DNA of 64,000 nucleotides from Girardinichthys multiradiatus (lineage: Eukaryota; Chordata; Actinopteri; Cyprinodontiformes; Goodeidae): positions 4,025,234-4,089,233 of the forward strand of contig NC_061806.1 in assembly GCF_021462225.1 (NCBI RefSeq), given 5' to 3'. Within the stretch, counting starts at the first letter, position 1, and each line of letters opens with the position of its first letter. The position numbers were made by a program, and so were the translations under genes. This document shows positions 10,601 to 21,082 of this stretch, piece after piece. The notes under the pieces were generated by a model. The model did no database searches and had not been told where the DNA came from. It saw only the letters and a list, made by a program, of their open reading frames with translations.

Positions 10601-12330
10601 GCTGATGAACAGAGGCGGCAAAATACTTGGAAATTAGAACGAGACAAGCATCAGTGGCTGAATTGAATAACCTGGAACATGACAGGCCTGCCTGGATACG
10701 ATGGAGGAAAGAGCGACGTCCGTGATATTGACTGACATGAAATGTTCATAAGTTGATATTCTGCAGCAGCAATAATGCAGTTAATGCTTGTATGTGAAAA
10801 CACTAGTTCAGAAAGGTGCTGAAAATTGATTGACGCAGCTGAACAGCAGTGCCAACCTGATCTGCCGAGAGAAAGTGTGCACCACAATAAAAACGGGAAA
10901 GGATCGTTATGATAAATTGAAACAGTAAATGATCCTTAGCGCCTGGATGATAAGGGAACGAGGTTGGTAGAAATGTTCGAATATGTAAATGAATAGATAT
11001 TCTAGGGAGCAAAAGTTGCTGTTATAACTAGTTTAAATTTTTTAAAAGCTAAGTAAAGTTGCAGACAATAGAAATATATATATAACATTGATTTAATGCT
11101 ACAGAGAAAATAAAGAAGGCAGAATTTACAAGTTTAATATGCATGGTAAATAGGGTAAGAGTACTCAAAGGAAAAAGACAAAAGTTAAAGCGGGATATTG
11201 TTAGAAATACGAAGGTAATAGGTTCTGTATATTCTTAGCTATAATGATGAGTTCACGTTTTGACAACAAAGGATTGTGAATCATCCATTCAAGAGGCTGG
11301 TTTTGGACCAGGATTAGAGACCAAAAACTGGAGCGAGTCAGCCGGGAGAACGACATCGCCGTAAAATAAAAAATACCGTCCAGATCGAGAGGGATCTGGG
11401 GCGGGAAGCCAGCAGTGTGAGTTGCTGGGCAGGAGTGCTGGGAGAAAGGAAGACGAGAACAAAGAACCCTCAGATGGCTAACGAGCCGCTGGAATCAGAA
11501 GTGGTCATGAAGCGTCATGATATAACTTTAATTGACGAGAATGAACGGTTTAGCAGACTCCTGATTGCGTGAAAGAGGATGCCGCTTGACAGAGAAGGAA
11601 TGTGATATAGTAGAAAAATCGGAAAGCCATGTTTGAAATGAATGTCGATGATGAGGGACTGATGAGATCGAGTATATTTAGGGTTAAAAGCAGAAGACGT
11701 CTGAAATGCTTAAAGGCGAAAGGGAGATTGATAGAAGTGGAGATGAGATGATTCAAACTTAGCAGGACAGCCATCAGGGGAAGTGACAAAGTGGTCTACC
11801 TCAGGAGATGGTAACAATGAGAGAAACCAGATAAATGAGCTGCTCTTGAAAGATTTGGAGCAGAGCCTGAGTGAAATGATAGGATGCGTGGGAGTATATG
11901 ATCTACCTGAATGTGAACGAGGAGTGGAAATGCAGCAACCTGAATTGCATATGAATGAGGAATAGTTGAGAAAAGGAAATGGAGTGATACGTCTCACCTT
12001 TAGAGACGAGCTAGGATGAGCGTTGCGATGGTAATGACAGTGGGAGGAGCCAAGGAACGGGTTGATCGTCGGCAGAGCGGAGAAGTACTGACGTGGCAGA
12101 GATGGAAGCGAACTTCAGAAGAAGCTGAGTAATGGATGATATTTTGAGCGCTGGAGAGTCCATGAACGGAATGAACGAAGCAGGGAGGATTGAGGGAGAA
12201 CTGGAGTAGAAGAAGACGAGGAAGCCTAGGGTGTCGGATGACTGCTTGGAAAAGAAGCTGATGCCGGGGATGACCGGGTGAAGTGGTAGCAGGAGCTGGG
12301 TTACAGGCAGGAGTATCTCGTAGATGTTTA
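7670..12330. repeat. Unclassified purine-rich repeat, second tract
   Basis: Units recur with a period near 1.1 kb: the start-like segment at about 8030 recurs at about 9150, the ggccatcc/ggccaacc segment at 8645 recurs at 9628, and 8721-8940 aligns with 9721-9930 (ccttgggtagatgcag versus ccttgggcagctgttg, then cagccccaattt versus tgccccaattc). The right end, 11950-12300, matches the first tract at 2430-2487 plus 3467-3700. No frame shows a known domain. It could be the non-coding body of a very large transposon or a degraded satellite. Confidence 0.55.
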
Positions 12331-12380
12331 GAAGGAGAATAAAAGCTCGACTGACAGCTGAGAGATCATTGGTTACGTAC

Positions 12381-12634
12381 TGTAACCCCAGATTCTATGA
12401 GTATAGGCGCAGCCCTTTAAGGCTATCGCTAGTGGGTTTATCCCTTCGTACACAGTGCAGCACTGAAAACTTTAGTCCATGCCCACCTGCTGTGTGGGCC
12501 CCACGCCGGTCCATATAAATTACGGTGAGACCAGACAAACGGCTCCCAAATAGCTTTTTTCTTCAGCCATATAGGAAACAGTGAGGCCCAGAGCTTAAAG
12601 GGCTGCACCTATACTCATAGAATCTGGGGTTACA
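12381..12634. repeat. 42-base inverted repeat at the DIRS end
   Basis: Bases 12381-12423 (starting tgtaaccccagattctatga) reappear reverse-complemented at 12593-12634, with the outer 27 bases perfect and only small differences further in. About 170 bases separate the arms. DIRS elements carry inverted terminal repeats with this kind of start. The same tract also takes part in the direct repeat at 12402-12438 and 12653-12689. Confidence 0.85.
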
Positions 12635-12689
12635 GTTCAACGTTCTATTTCATATAGGCTTCGCCCTTTAAGGCTATCGCTAGTGGGTT
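12402..12689. repeat. 37-base direct repeat in DIRS terminal region
   Basis: Bases 12402-12438 and 12653-12689 share ccctttaaggctatcgctag and flanks, with only a two-base difference (tataggcgcag versus tataggcttcg). With the inverted arm at 12593-12634 this resembles the terminal and internal complementary regions of DIRS elements, used to join ends into a circle before recombinase-driven insertion. Confidence 0.75.
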
Positions 12690-13091
12690 AAAGGCGAAGC
12701 AGGATGTAGTCTATGCCTCACTGGGTCCATCCAGACCACAACTGAAACATCTGCTCATATAATGAAACCAAACTCAGCCTTCTGAATGCGTAATTACGCA
12801 CTCCAAGCGTCTTGCGCATCACAATGAACAGAGAATATCTCTGGTCAGTGAAAAGGCTGAGATAACAGAGCTGCTGCTGTAAATAGGAAAACGAAGGTTA
12901 CGAACTGTAACAGTGTAACGATGAGCAGAGCAGGTAAAAAAACCTCCAGGAGGGACGTGGAGACAGATCAGCAGCTGGATCATGCGTAATGATGCAGCAT
13001 AACAACCTAGTGTGCCACAGACAACACAACAGAGGAGAATAACATCTGTTCACACGGAGGCTTAATGAATACAGCCGCAGTGACAATAACA

Positions 13092-13493
13092 TCATAAGTC
13101 ACGAAGCGTGGCTGATAATAATATTATGGCACCCAGCGCTAAATCCCACTGAGGGATTAGGGGGCGTGACACGGATCTGTGTCTACGTACACCCCGCAGA
13201 AAACGCTTCATCAGCGGGTGGTTAAAGACCGTTCTGTCACCAAAACCCTCATGACAGGAAGAAATAGCTGCAGCATAAGTTTTAATGGTGCTGAAAGCTA
13301 AATTCCTGTTCATTAGCTGCTGGAGGAATGACAGCACGCAGCCTAATGGACATGAAAAGGCTTCACGCCTTTCTCTGCGCACCAGCGCTGAAAAGTTGCA
13401 CACTTTGATGCGTATGATGCTGTGGTAGAGGGGGCTCGTGCGCCCTGAATCGTGCGCACCACATCTTGCGGGAGACCCAGCTTCTCTAAGCAC
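13092..13493 (-). pseudogene. DIRS tyrosine recombinase, core-binding part
   Basis: The translation contains VLSFLQQLMNRNLAFSTIK, followed by TYAAAISSCHEGFG and HPLMKRFLRGVRRHR, the SAM-like N-terminal domain of DIRS tyrosine recombinases. The frame ends at 13092 and no R...HxxR...Y catalytic block follows before the terminal repeats, so the recombinase is truncated. It normally integrates the circular DNA intermediate. Confidence 0.75.
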
Positions 13494-13794
13494 TCCCGTT
13501 CAGCGGCCAGACCCAGAGACGCTGACCTAACTCTGGGACGCTCCTGATCGCCCCTCCCGCCTGGAGGAGTTCATCCTCTCTCCACGGCAGCTGCCACGGG
13601 CGACCGGATACCAGCTGCTGCAGGCTCGGAAACCATGGCGCGGTTTTGCGCTCGGGGGCTACGAGAATCACTGAGAGCTGTTCCTCTCAGATTTGGTCCA
13701 GGAGCCGCGGGATCAGCGGAACTGGTGGAAAAGCATAAAGGAACGTTTTCGGCCACGGGCTGTGAGCAAAGACATCCACTCGTAACGGTGGATC

Positions 13795-14388
13795 CTACCG
13801 TGGGCTCAGTGAGAACCACAACTGGCATTGTGCGTTCCCCCGTGTGGCGAAAAGATCCACTGTTGCTTTCCCGAATCTGCTCCAGATCTGAACAATCAGC
13901 TCGGGGTGGATACTCCAGTCCCCGGGACGAGGACCACCTCTGGACATGATGTCCGCTCCTCCGTTCAAGACGCCAGGGATGTACACTGCTCTGATGGAGA
14001 GCAGGTTCATGCGCGCCCATCACAGCAGCCGCCTGGAAATGTTTAGCAGCTGAGCCGAGCGCACACCTCCCTGGCGATTTATGTAGGCTGCTGCCACTCT
14101 GTTGTCTGTGTGGATCAGAACATGCTGATCCCGCAGCAGAAGAGCAAAATGCTGTGTCACCTTCCACACTGTGAGAAGCTCCAGCATGTTTATGTGGAGA
14201 GACATGTGGTCTGGCCACTGTGTTCCCACCGCCTGAGACTGACACGTTCCTCCCCATCCCGACAGGGATGCATCTGTGAACACTGAGACGTGTGACGCCG
14301 GTATGCTGAGGGGAACTCCCTCTGACAGGATGCGGGGATTTACCAAATGGGCCAGGTCGGGTCCCACTGAAGGAGGGACTGAGATCAT
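13795..14388 (-). pseudogene. DIRS RNase H domain
   Basis: The first part (14388-14020) reads VSVFTDASLSGWGGTCQSQ, then HINMLELLTVW and LIHTDNRVAAAYINRQGG: the D, E and D positions of RNase H are present. The second part (14010-13795) reads VYIPGVLNGGADIMSRG, the last catalytic D. A frameshift at about 14015 divides them. This domain removes RNA from the RNA-DNA hybrid during copying. Confidence 0.8.
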
Positions 14389-14497
14389 CTGCCTCTTCAG
14401 GATCTATGCGCAGGCGGATGAACCATCTCTGAAGACGTCTAATATGGAGCAGACCCAGCGGAACAACCACGTGAGCCGCTGAGATCATTCCCAGTGA

Positions 14498-15040
14498 TCA
14501 CATAAGTGACAGAGCTGTCACTACGCTGTGAGGTTTGACATAGCGGAGAAGCGCTGACAGCGCGTCTGTTCTCAGCTGAGAGAGACGGGCTCTCATTGTG
14601 GCTGAGTTTAGCTCCATCCCCAGATAAACGATCATCCGGGATGGAAAAACAGAACTTTTTTGCCAGTTTATTGAAAACCCCAGGACTGTCAGATGTGCAG
14701 CCAGCTTCTTTGTCTGTACCGCTGCTTCCTCTGTGGACCGAGCCAGCAATAGCAGGTCATCCAGATAAAAGAGGATTCTCATCCCTGACGAGCACAGCGG
14801 CTGCAACGCCGTCTCCACACATTTGGAAAACGTGCGTGGGGTGAGAGAGTAACCGGAACTGCAGCGTGTAACCTCTGCTGATCAGTCTGTCCATCCACCT
14901 GTCCAGGGAACATATGCGCCGCCACTCTGAGTGATCCTCTGAGAACGGGCGCGCATTTATCTGTGGTGCCATGGTGCTCATGGATACGAGCCAGGCTAGA
15001 GCCCCTACCGCCGTTACCCAACTCGGATTCTGATCGGAGG
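14498..15040 (-). pseudogene. DIRS reverse transcriptase, internally deleted
   Basis: The N-terminal end (LDRWMDRLISRGYTLQFR) is joined within a few residues to THVFQMC and then, in another frame, to METALQPLCSSGMRILFYLDDL. The YLDD box (about 14775) is the second catalytic block of the polymerase; the first block and fingers that should precede it are deleted. The rest of the palm and thumb, down to LVVALSL-like residues, follows to 14498. Confidence 0.75.
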
Positions 15041-15136
15041 TAACCCATGGGGGGCTCCGATCGAAAGGGCTGTAAACCAGCCTCACCAGGGGAATATTCA
15101 CCCAGGCTCGCAGCTTGGTGTTGAGCGGTGGCATCA

Positions 15137-15471
15137 CTGGTGCACTGCTTCATGGGGAGCTGATGTTGTGCATCCTCTGTGATCTCACCCGCTGACAGCT
15201 GGGGAGGACAGGAGGGAGAAGGCACCGAGCGTGGCTCTACCGGAGCAGCATAGGATGCTCTCGTGGAGTCATGCTTGGAAACTGTGAGATCGTGGGGCCT
15301 CTTAAACAGCCGTTTAAAAGGGGCCATCTCATTTGGAGTAGAGGATGTGTGTGAGGAAAGCACAGCAAGATCGTACGATCTGGTTGAGCTGGAATAAACC
15401 GGAAACTTGCTTTTAGAGAAATGTGTGTGTTTTATTTCAAAACAATCAGTTTTACACACACCCCCCCCCAC
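15137..15471 (-). pseudogene. Possible DIRS gag C-terminal region
   Basis: This frame is open for 230 codons into the reverse transcriptase start but shows no conserved gag motif beyond LRAWVNIP in a neighbouring phase, which commonly precedes the polymerase in DIRS elements. The start methionine is unlikely to be real. A tract of nine C at about 15462-15470 adjoins the end. The stretch 15471-15732 beyond it holds nothing I can identify. Confidence 0.4.
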
Positions 15472-15732
15472 CTGTCATTTCTTAAACCTCTGCCATGACT
15501 CCTGCAGAGGGTTGGACCAGGCGCACGCCAACTGCCCGACCTCTGCGCTGCTGCTGCACGGAGAAGCCATTGGGTGAAGCTGGAGGAGGGGTGAGTGTCC
15601 CAGATTGAATTTTCTTCTTTACTCCATTTGACATGTTAATAAACATGGTATGTTTTTTGTTGAGCACATATAACATCTATCTAATGCTTTTTAAAATGAA
15701 TATGATGTATTACCACATCATATTCATTTATA

Positions 15733-15845
15733 TACCAACGGCTTTCAAGGTAATTAAACCTTTGCTTCAACAAGATGATTTACTGAATTGCAATCTTGAA
15801 TTTTTATCTAAAATTCTTGAGAAAATAGTTGTTACTCAAGTGTGT
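15733..15845 (+). pseudogene. L2-type reverse transcriptase fragment, part 1
   Basis: The plus strand reads IPTAFKVIKPLLQQDDLL and then [17 protein letters not shown]. This matches the same part of the ORF2 on the minus strand at 22440-22310 ([16 protein letters not shown] ... [17 protein letters not shown]). The continuation of the domain is found at 17244, so about 1.4 kb of unrelated DNA separates the two parts. Confidence 0.75.
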
Positions 15846-17243
15846 GTGTCAGGTGTGTCGTTAAAACTTGGCTTCCGGGGCTGAAGGCCTGGATATTTTC
15901 TGAATAGCCCCGGATCTCTTAAAAGATGAAATTTAGAAGTATTAAAAATATGTACTAAGCCACAAAATTAAATTGGCTTTCACATTTTTATCTAAAAACA
16001 ATCTGATTTGTTTCTATTGTGCTCCATATATTCACTGCCCGCTTCTCCTTACCTGGCTATGAGTTAAAAGAAAAAAACACAAAATTGTTATTTGCGCACA
16101 CAGGAGGCACCGTGATTGCGCAAATACGCACACAGGCACTGGCAAATGCTGACTCAGATTGGCCTGATCGTAGGTTAAAGCTATTCACTTGTTCACCCAG
16201 CAAGACATGATGCTAAGATTTACTTTAATGAGCATCATCAGGGTCATGATGAGGAACAGAGTAGAGGGACTTTCACCTGAGCTACAAGTAAAGTTTAGTG
16301 TCCTGGCCGTGATAGAAAACAGTAGGAATCCAGTAGGAAACAGGGAGCGCTGCTGCAGAGCAGCTCACATCAGGTCTCCAGAGCGCTGCGGCAGAGCAGC
16401 CCACGTCAGGTCTCCAGAGCGCTGTTGTAGAGCAGCCTGACTCCAGGCCAGACACACCACAGCCAGACTCCAGGCCAGACACACCACAGCCTGGGACAAC
16501 GCCTGACCCTAAGTCAGCCTCAACCCCCTCCACACGGCGCAGAGGGACGCCCCGGCTCAAGTCATCGGGGGCCCCGGCGACTCCTCTGCCCATGCCACTG
16601 AGGGTCTGGCTGACGCCTCAGCCCCTGCTCACGCCACTGAGGGTCTGGGCGACGCCTCAGCTCCTGCTCACGTCACTGAGGGTCCTGCCGATGCCTCAGC
16701 TCCTGCTCATGGCTCTGAGGGTTCGCCAGGCTCTGCTTCAGCCTCTGAGGGTTCGCCAGGCTCTTCTTCAGCCTCTGAGAGTTCGCCTAGCTCTGCTTCA
16801 GCCTCTGAGGGTTCGCTTGGCTCTGCTTCAGCCTCTGAGGGTTCGCCTGGCTCTGCTTCAACCTCTGAGGGTTCGCCTGGCTCTGCTTCAGCCTCTGAGG
16901 GTTCGCCAGGCTCTGCTTCAGCCTCTGAGGGTTCGCCTGGCTCTGCTTCAGCCTCTGAGAGTTCGCCTAGCTCTGCTTCAGCCTCTGAGGGTTCGCTTGG
17001 CTCTGCTTCAGCCTCTGAGGGTTCGCCTGGCTCTGCTTCAACCTCCGAGGGTTTGCCAGGCTCCACGCCTCCGGAGTTCCACAGAGTTTCTGGGGGGTCC
17101 TCTACTCTGCTTGGTCGTCCGCCGGAACTCTGTGCCTGCTGGGGACGACCCCCCGGTTGTCCGCCTGAACTCTGTTCTTGTTTCTGGCCCTCCTGCCGAG
17201 GCCCTCTCCGCCCACCCTGTGTGGGTTGTTTTTTGTTTCTAGA
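15846..17243. mobile_element. Unclassified insertion within L2 fragment
   Basis: This segment separates two parts of one L2-type reverse transcriptase. It holds three units of about 35 bases (about 16347-16440, gcgctg...gcagagcagc...caggtctccaga), two units of about 27 bases (16437-16492) and the 30-base minisatellite at 16711-17070. One plus frame reads TEGLGDASAPAHA-like repeats leading into a proline-rich GRPPELC tail, which looks like the low-complexity part of a fish retroelement ORF. I could not find a target duplication, so the insertion may be complex. Confidence 0.45.
16711..17070. repeat. 30-base minisatellite, about 12 units
   Basis: Eleven consecutive 30-base units from 16711 to 17040, plus a diverged twelfth, each read gcctctgagggttcgcc followed by tggctctgcttca with a few substitutions. 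Two-unit sub-patterns recur (the gagagttcgcctag variant at 16775 and 16955, the acctctgag variant at 16861 and 17041), pointing to duplication of a five- to six-unit block. Because 30 is a multiple of three, several frames on both strands stay open. Confidence 0.9.
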
Positions 17244-17570
17244 TTCTGCATTTGATACAGTCGATCACAATACCTAGAAAGGCTGCAACATGCTGTAGGG
17301 ATCAGGGAAAAAGCACTAGGCTGGTTTAAATCTTATTTGCCTGACAGATTCCCTTTTTTTCATGTAAATGATAAATCATCTTTAAACTCCAGGGTTAATT
17401 GTGGAGTACCACAAGGTTCAGTGCTTGGGCCAATTCTCTTTACTTTATATATGCTTCCAATTGGTAAAATTATCAGGCAGCGTGGGATACATTTTTACTG
17501 TTATGCTGTGTTTCTTGTGTGTATTTCTTCTTCTTTGAAACCCCCAGTTGGTCGTGGCAGATAACCACTC
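17244..17570 (+). pseudogene. L2-type reverse transcriptase fragment, part 2
   Basis: The plus strand reads [10 protein letters not shown], then a shifted frame with [21 protein letters not shown], then [20 protein letters not shown] and LGPILFTLYMLPIGKIIRQRG. These are the first catalytic aspartate block and following motifs, and they match the minus-strand copy at 22160-21920. The fragment stops at CYAV, where the YADD box should begin. A GT microsatellite lies at 17605-17623. Confidence 0.75.
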
Positions 17571-17729
17571 AAGCTGAGCCAGGTTCTGGTTCTGCTGGAG
17601 GTTGTGTGTGTGTGTGTGTGTGTAAATGACTTTAAACCTGTCTCTGTGATTTGATTGAATTGGCTGCATATTTCTAAATGTAAGATGGATCTGTTTGTTT
17701 TGTAAAGTGTCTTGAGATTACTGAAAAAG

Positions 17730-18035
17730 AGACAATGTCAAAAGTGTCTTACCTGGCTAAAGAGAAAAAGAACTGGACTGTTGCTCAGAGGTCCAAATTC
17801 CTCTTTACAGATGAAAGTAAAGTTTGCATTTTATTTGGAAATCAAGGGCCCAGAATCTGGAGGAAGAGTAGAGAGGCTCAGAACCCACATTGCTTGAAGT
17901 CCATTGGAAGGCTACAGTCTGATGATTTAGGTACCATGTCATCTGCTGGTGGTGATCCACTGGGTTTTCTAAAGTCCATAGCCAACACATTTACCAGGAG
18001 ATTTTAGACCGCTTCATGTTTCCTTCTGATGACAT
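17730..18035 (+). pseudogene. Tc1-type transposase relic
   Basis: The translation of 17735 onward reads YLAKEKKNWTVAQRSKFLF then TDESKVCILFGNQGPRIWRK, the region of the first catalytic aspartate of Tc1 transposases. It is followed by SAGG...GFLKS and YQEILDRF-like residues. Only this central part remains, with frameshifts, and no inverted repeats are visible nearby. It is a different, older family than the two Tc1 copies at 38594 and 56777. Confidence 0.7.
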
Positions 18036-18388
18036 GGCCCAACCGGCCCAACCAAGTATTGAGTGGATAGAAATGAACATACTTTTAAGAAACCTGATAA
18101 TTCAGTTTAAAATATCTTTTTTTTTTCATCTTAAGCCAAAATCATGAAAATTAAAAGAAATAAAGCCTTAAAATATTTCAGTCTATATAGAGAATCTTTA
18201 TAAGAGTGAAATAAAATATTAAACATTCCACCATTTAAAATGTTTTGAGATGTACATGTAAATATAGTCGGTTTAAGTTAATTGAATTAAATTACGTTTA
18301 TTTATATTTACATTGAGGAAAATAAGTATTTGAAAACCCTGCAACTTTGCAAGTTCTCTCACTTAGAAATCATGGAGGGGTCTGAAAT
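18036..18388. other. AT-rich sequence without recognisable content
   Basis: There is no open frame, no duplicated end and no family tail that I can identify. Confidence 0.5.
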
Positions 18389-19064
18389 TTAAATTCTCAG
18401 AAGCTGGGAGAGGGATGCTGGGGCTCGATCCCTGTTCGACATCTCAGTTTGTCCATCTGTTTGAGGATGGAATCCGGAAGACAGGCTGATGGACACCCCC
18501 AGAAGACAGTAGAACTCATCCAAAAATGGGAGATAAACTACAGAACCCCGGTCTGAAACATTGTCTGCAGGTAATCCGTGGAGGCGGAGCCGGATCGCCT
18601 CAGGCAGAATGAATTTCTCCACACCAGTGGTCTTTGCTTCCACTGAGGGTTCCTGAATCCTAGAAGGAGCGTCCGGTTTGGCATTCTTGGTCCCAGCTCT
18701 GTATAAAAGTGAAAAGCTGAAATGACTAAAGAACAGCGCCCACCTGGATTGTCTGGGGTTCAGTTTCTTAGCCGAAGTACTCCAGATTCTTATGGTCGGT
18801 CCACATTTGAAAAGGTATGTTGGACCCCTCTAGCCAGTGCCTCCAATCCTCGAGAGCCATCTTAACAGCCAACAGCTCGCAATCCCCAAGATTATAGTTT
18901 CATTCTGCTGGAGAGAGAGTTCTAGAGAAAAAGCACATGGGTGAATCTTGTTATCATAAGCCATCTGACTAAGAACTGCACCTACCCCTGTGCTAGAGGT
19001 GGCTACCTCAACAATGAATTGTTTATCTGTTTTGGGGGAGCAGAGAACAGGGGCAGGAGTGAAG
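18389..19064 (-). pseudogene. Ty3/gypsy RNase H and integrase relic
   Basis: On the minus strand from about 19060 the frame reads [19 protein letters not shown], then [20 protein letters not shown] and [11 protein letters not shown], the RNase H of a Ty3/gypsy pol. After a deletion, 18643-18389 encodes [11 protein letters not shown] and [13 protein letters not shown], the second catalytic D and the E region of the integrase core. Protease, polymerase and LTRs are absent. The right end adjoins the plus-strand ORF1 at 19066. Confidence 0.8.
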
Positions 19065-19065
19065 A

Positions 19066-19905
19066 GCTGCCCCCGTTTCCCCTGGGAAAAGGAGACTTCG
19101 ACAGCGGCCTACTGTCACAACAACTGATAGGAATGAGACAGCTGGAAATAATGGAGTTCCCCTCCAAAACAGATTTGCTCCACTACAGAATGAAAACCAG
19201 GAAAATGATCCATCTTCTGAGAACAATAAAAGGTTTGAGAACAACCTTCATTCTAAACAGTCTTCTCCTAAATTGCCAGAGAAAAAGTACCCCACCAGAC
19301 CAAGAACCCTAATAGTGGGCAACACAGCTGTGGATGGGATTAAAAACTTCTGCAACAAGAAAAACACAGAAGTTATGATTGGTACCAGTAACGTGGTGTC
19401 CGATATCTCAGAGAATATTCTTGCAATCACAGAAAAGCGCCTGTGTCTAGAAAACCTTATTATACACTGTGGAGCCATGGATGACGTGGCTAAGAAAATA
19501 TCAGAAGGACTGAAGGAGGATTTCACTCGTCTGCTGAATATTGTTGGAGGTCTCAATATCAAAGTGTTTCTCAGCGGACCCTTTGCACCGATTTTTTGTG
19601 GAGATAAGGTATTTTCCAGACTTCTGATGCCACCACACCTGTGATCTTCATCGACAACTTTAATATTTTTTGGGAAAAAAGACAACTCTTCAAGTAAGAT
19701 GGTTTCTGTTTGAACAAGCCAGGAGCCAGACATCTCACATCTAATCTCATCTATTCAGTAAATAATCCGCCAGCAGCTTCGACCTTCAGCAGAGAACATG
19801 GAGTAAAAACAACAATGATAACGCTGCCTCCAACAGCTCCAGCAGAGACAACCGGCCAGTTTGCTGAGAAAGAGAGGTCATCACAAAAGGTCTCCCCGTC
19901 GAAAT
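19066..19905 (+). pseudogene. L2-type LINE ORF1 (esterase-like), plus-strand copy
   Basis: The frame reads [12 protein letters not shown] near 19070, then RTLIVGNTAVDGIKNF (19300), LENLIIHCGAMDDVAKK (19450) and GARHLTSNLIYSVNNP (19725). A segment like this with GN, C-G-x-x-D and a late H resembles SGNH-esterase-like ORF1 proteins of fish L2/CR1 LINEs. A minus-strand copy of the same sequence is at 33219-34105. A frameshift near 19625 breaks the frame. The left edge meets the gypsy relic and the right edge meets the 3' tail of the minus-strand LINE at 19915. Confidence 0.65.
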
Positions 19906-21082
19906 CCACAGTTCAGTTTCAGTTTTTTTTATTTATATAGCGCCAATTCACAACACATGTTGTCACAAGGCACTTCACAACAGTCAGGTACATACATTCC
20001 AATTAATCCTAACCATTGAACAGTGCAGTCGGAGTTAGCTTTTTATTCAAATTGGATAAAAAGTTTTTCTATCTAAGGAAACCCAGCAGATTGCATCCAG
20101 TCAGTGACTTGCGGCATTCACTCCTCCCGGATGAGCATGTAGAGACAGTGGACAGTCACTGGCGTTGACTTTGCAGCAATCCCTCATACTGAGCATGCAT
20201 GTAGCGACAGCGAAGAGGAAAAACTCCAGGAAGAAACCTCCAGCAGAACCAGGCTCAGTGTGAGCGGCCTCTGCCACGACCGGCTGGGAGTTAGAGAGAA
20301 CAGGACAGAGACACAAAAAGAACAAAGAAGCACTGATCCAGGAGTACTTTCTATGGGAAGGAAAAGTAAATGTTAATGGATGTAGCTCCTTTAGTCGTTT
20401 CACCTAGAAAGAAAGAACAGATAAACTCTGAGCCAGTTTTCAAGGTTCGAGTCTGAAAGAGAGCACATAGAGTTTGTTACAGTTAAGCTCAGTCAATCAC
20501 CATGTCTAGGAGAGAGAAAGGGTTAAACACTAAAAGACAGGGCTATGTGGATCATCAGTAGAGGGTGAGCATTAAGTTGTTGACAGCAGAAGCTTAGACG
20601 ATGCCCCTCTCCAGAAAGGTGTCACAGGTAGACACAGAGCCAGGCCAGGTGTAGCTTCTAGGAAGAGAATAGAGAGAACAAGGTTAAAAGCTGAAATAAC
20701 AGCAAATAAAGCAAAATTGGAGTGTAGTGCGAGAATGTAGCTAAGAGGGTGAAAGTGGTCATTATGTCCTCCAGCAGCCTAAGCCTATAGCATCATAACT
20801 ACACAGATAGTTTCAGTTCAGATTATGTAGTTAAACGGCGCTTATTTACAACAATGTCGTCTCAAGGAACCCCACAAAGGGTCCCACTGATGGTCATTGT
20901 TATACTAAAAACCACAAGGATTGGGATACCTCTCTCTGTCAGACTGATTATAACCATTGGAAAAGAGAAGGGGTCATACAGGTGGCAGAAATGGAGGGTG
21001 TGTTTGCACCTCAACCAAAACCTGACTCCCCCTTACTGCAACCAAAGGGAGGGAGGAAGGCTCCCTCCCTGATAAACTAAGC

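Larger units (their letters stand above)
12368..15470 (-). mobile_element. DIRS-like tyrosine-recombinase retrotransposon, damaged
   Basis: Read on the minus strand, domains come in DIRS order: a gag-like tail (about 15471-15100), reverse transcriptase (about 15040-14498), RNase H (about 14388-13795) and the N-terminal part of a tyrosine recombinase (13493-13092), then terminal repeats (12368-12692). The reverse transcriptase has lost its middle, the frames are shifted several times, and the catalytic part of the recombinase is absent. DIRS elements insert without target duplications and have inverted or split repeats, which fits the repeat structure at the left end. Its 5' end near 15470 is not resolved. 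Confidence 0.8.

Noticed and set aside
12324..12518. 64-codon frame across the DIRS repeat
   Set aside because: Runs through an inverted repeat and has no domain.
16340..17070. CRISPR-like array
   Set aside because: Units are head-to-tail without spacers, and the genome is eukaryotic.
16592..17242. Long overlapping frames of 216 and 119 codons on both strands
   Set aside because: They follow from a 30-base tandem repeat, whose unit is divisible by three and lacks stops in several frames.
19273..19644. Host esterase gene
   Set aside because: The same sequence occurs twice in opposite orientation next to LINE tails, and both copies are broken; it is a LINE ORF1.
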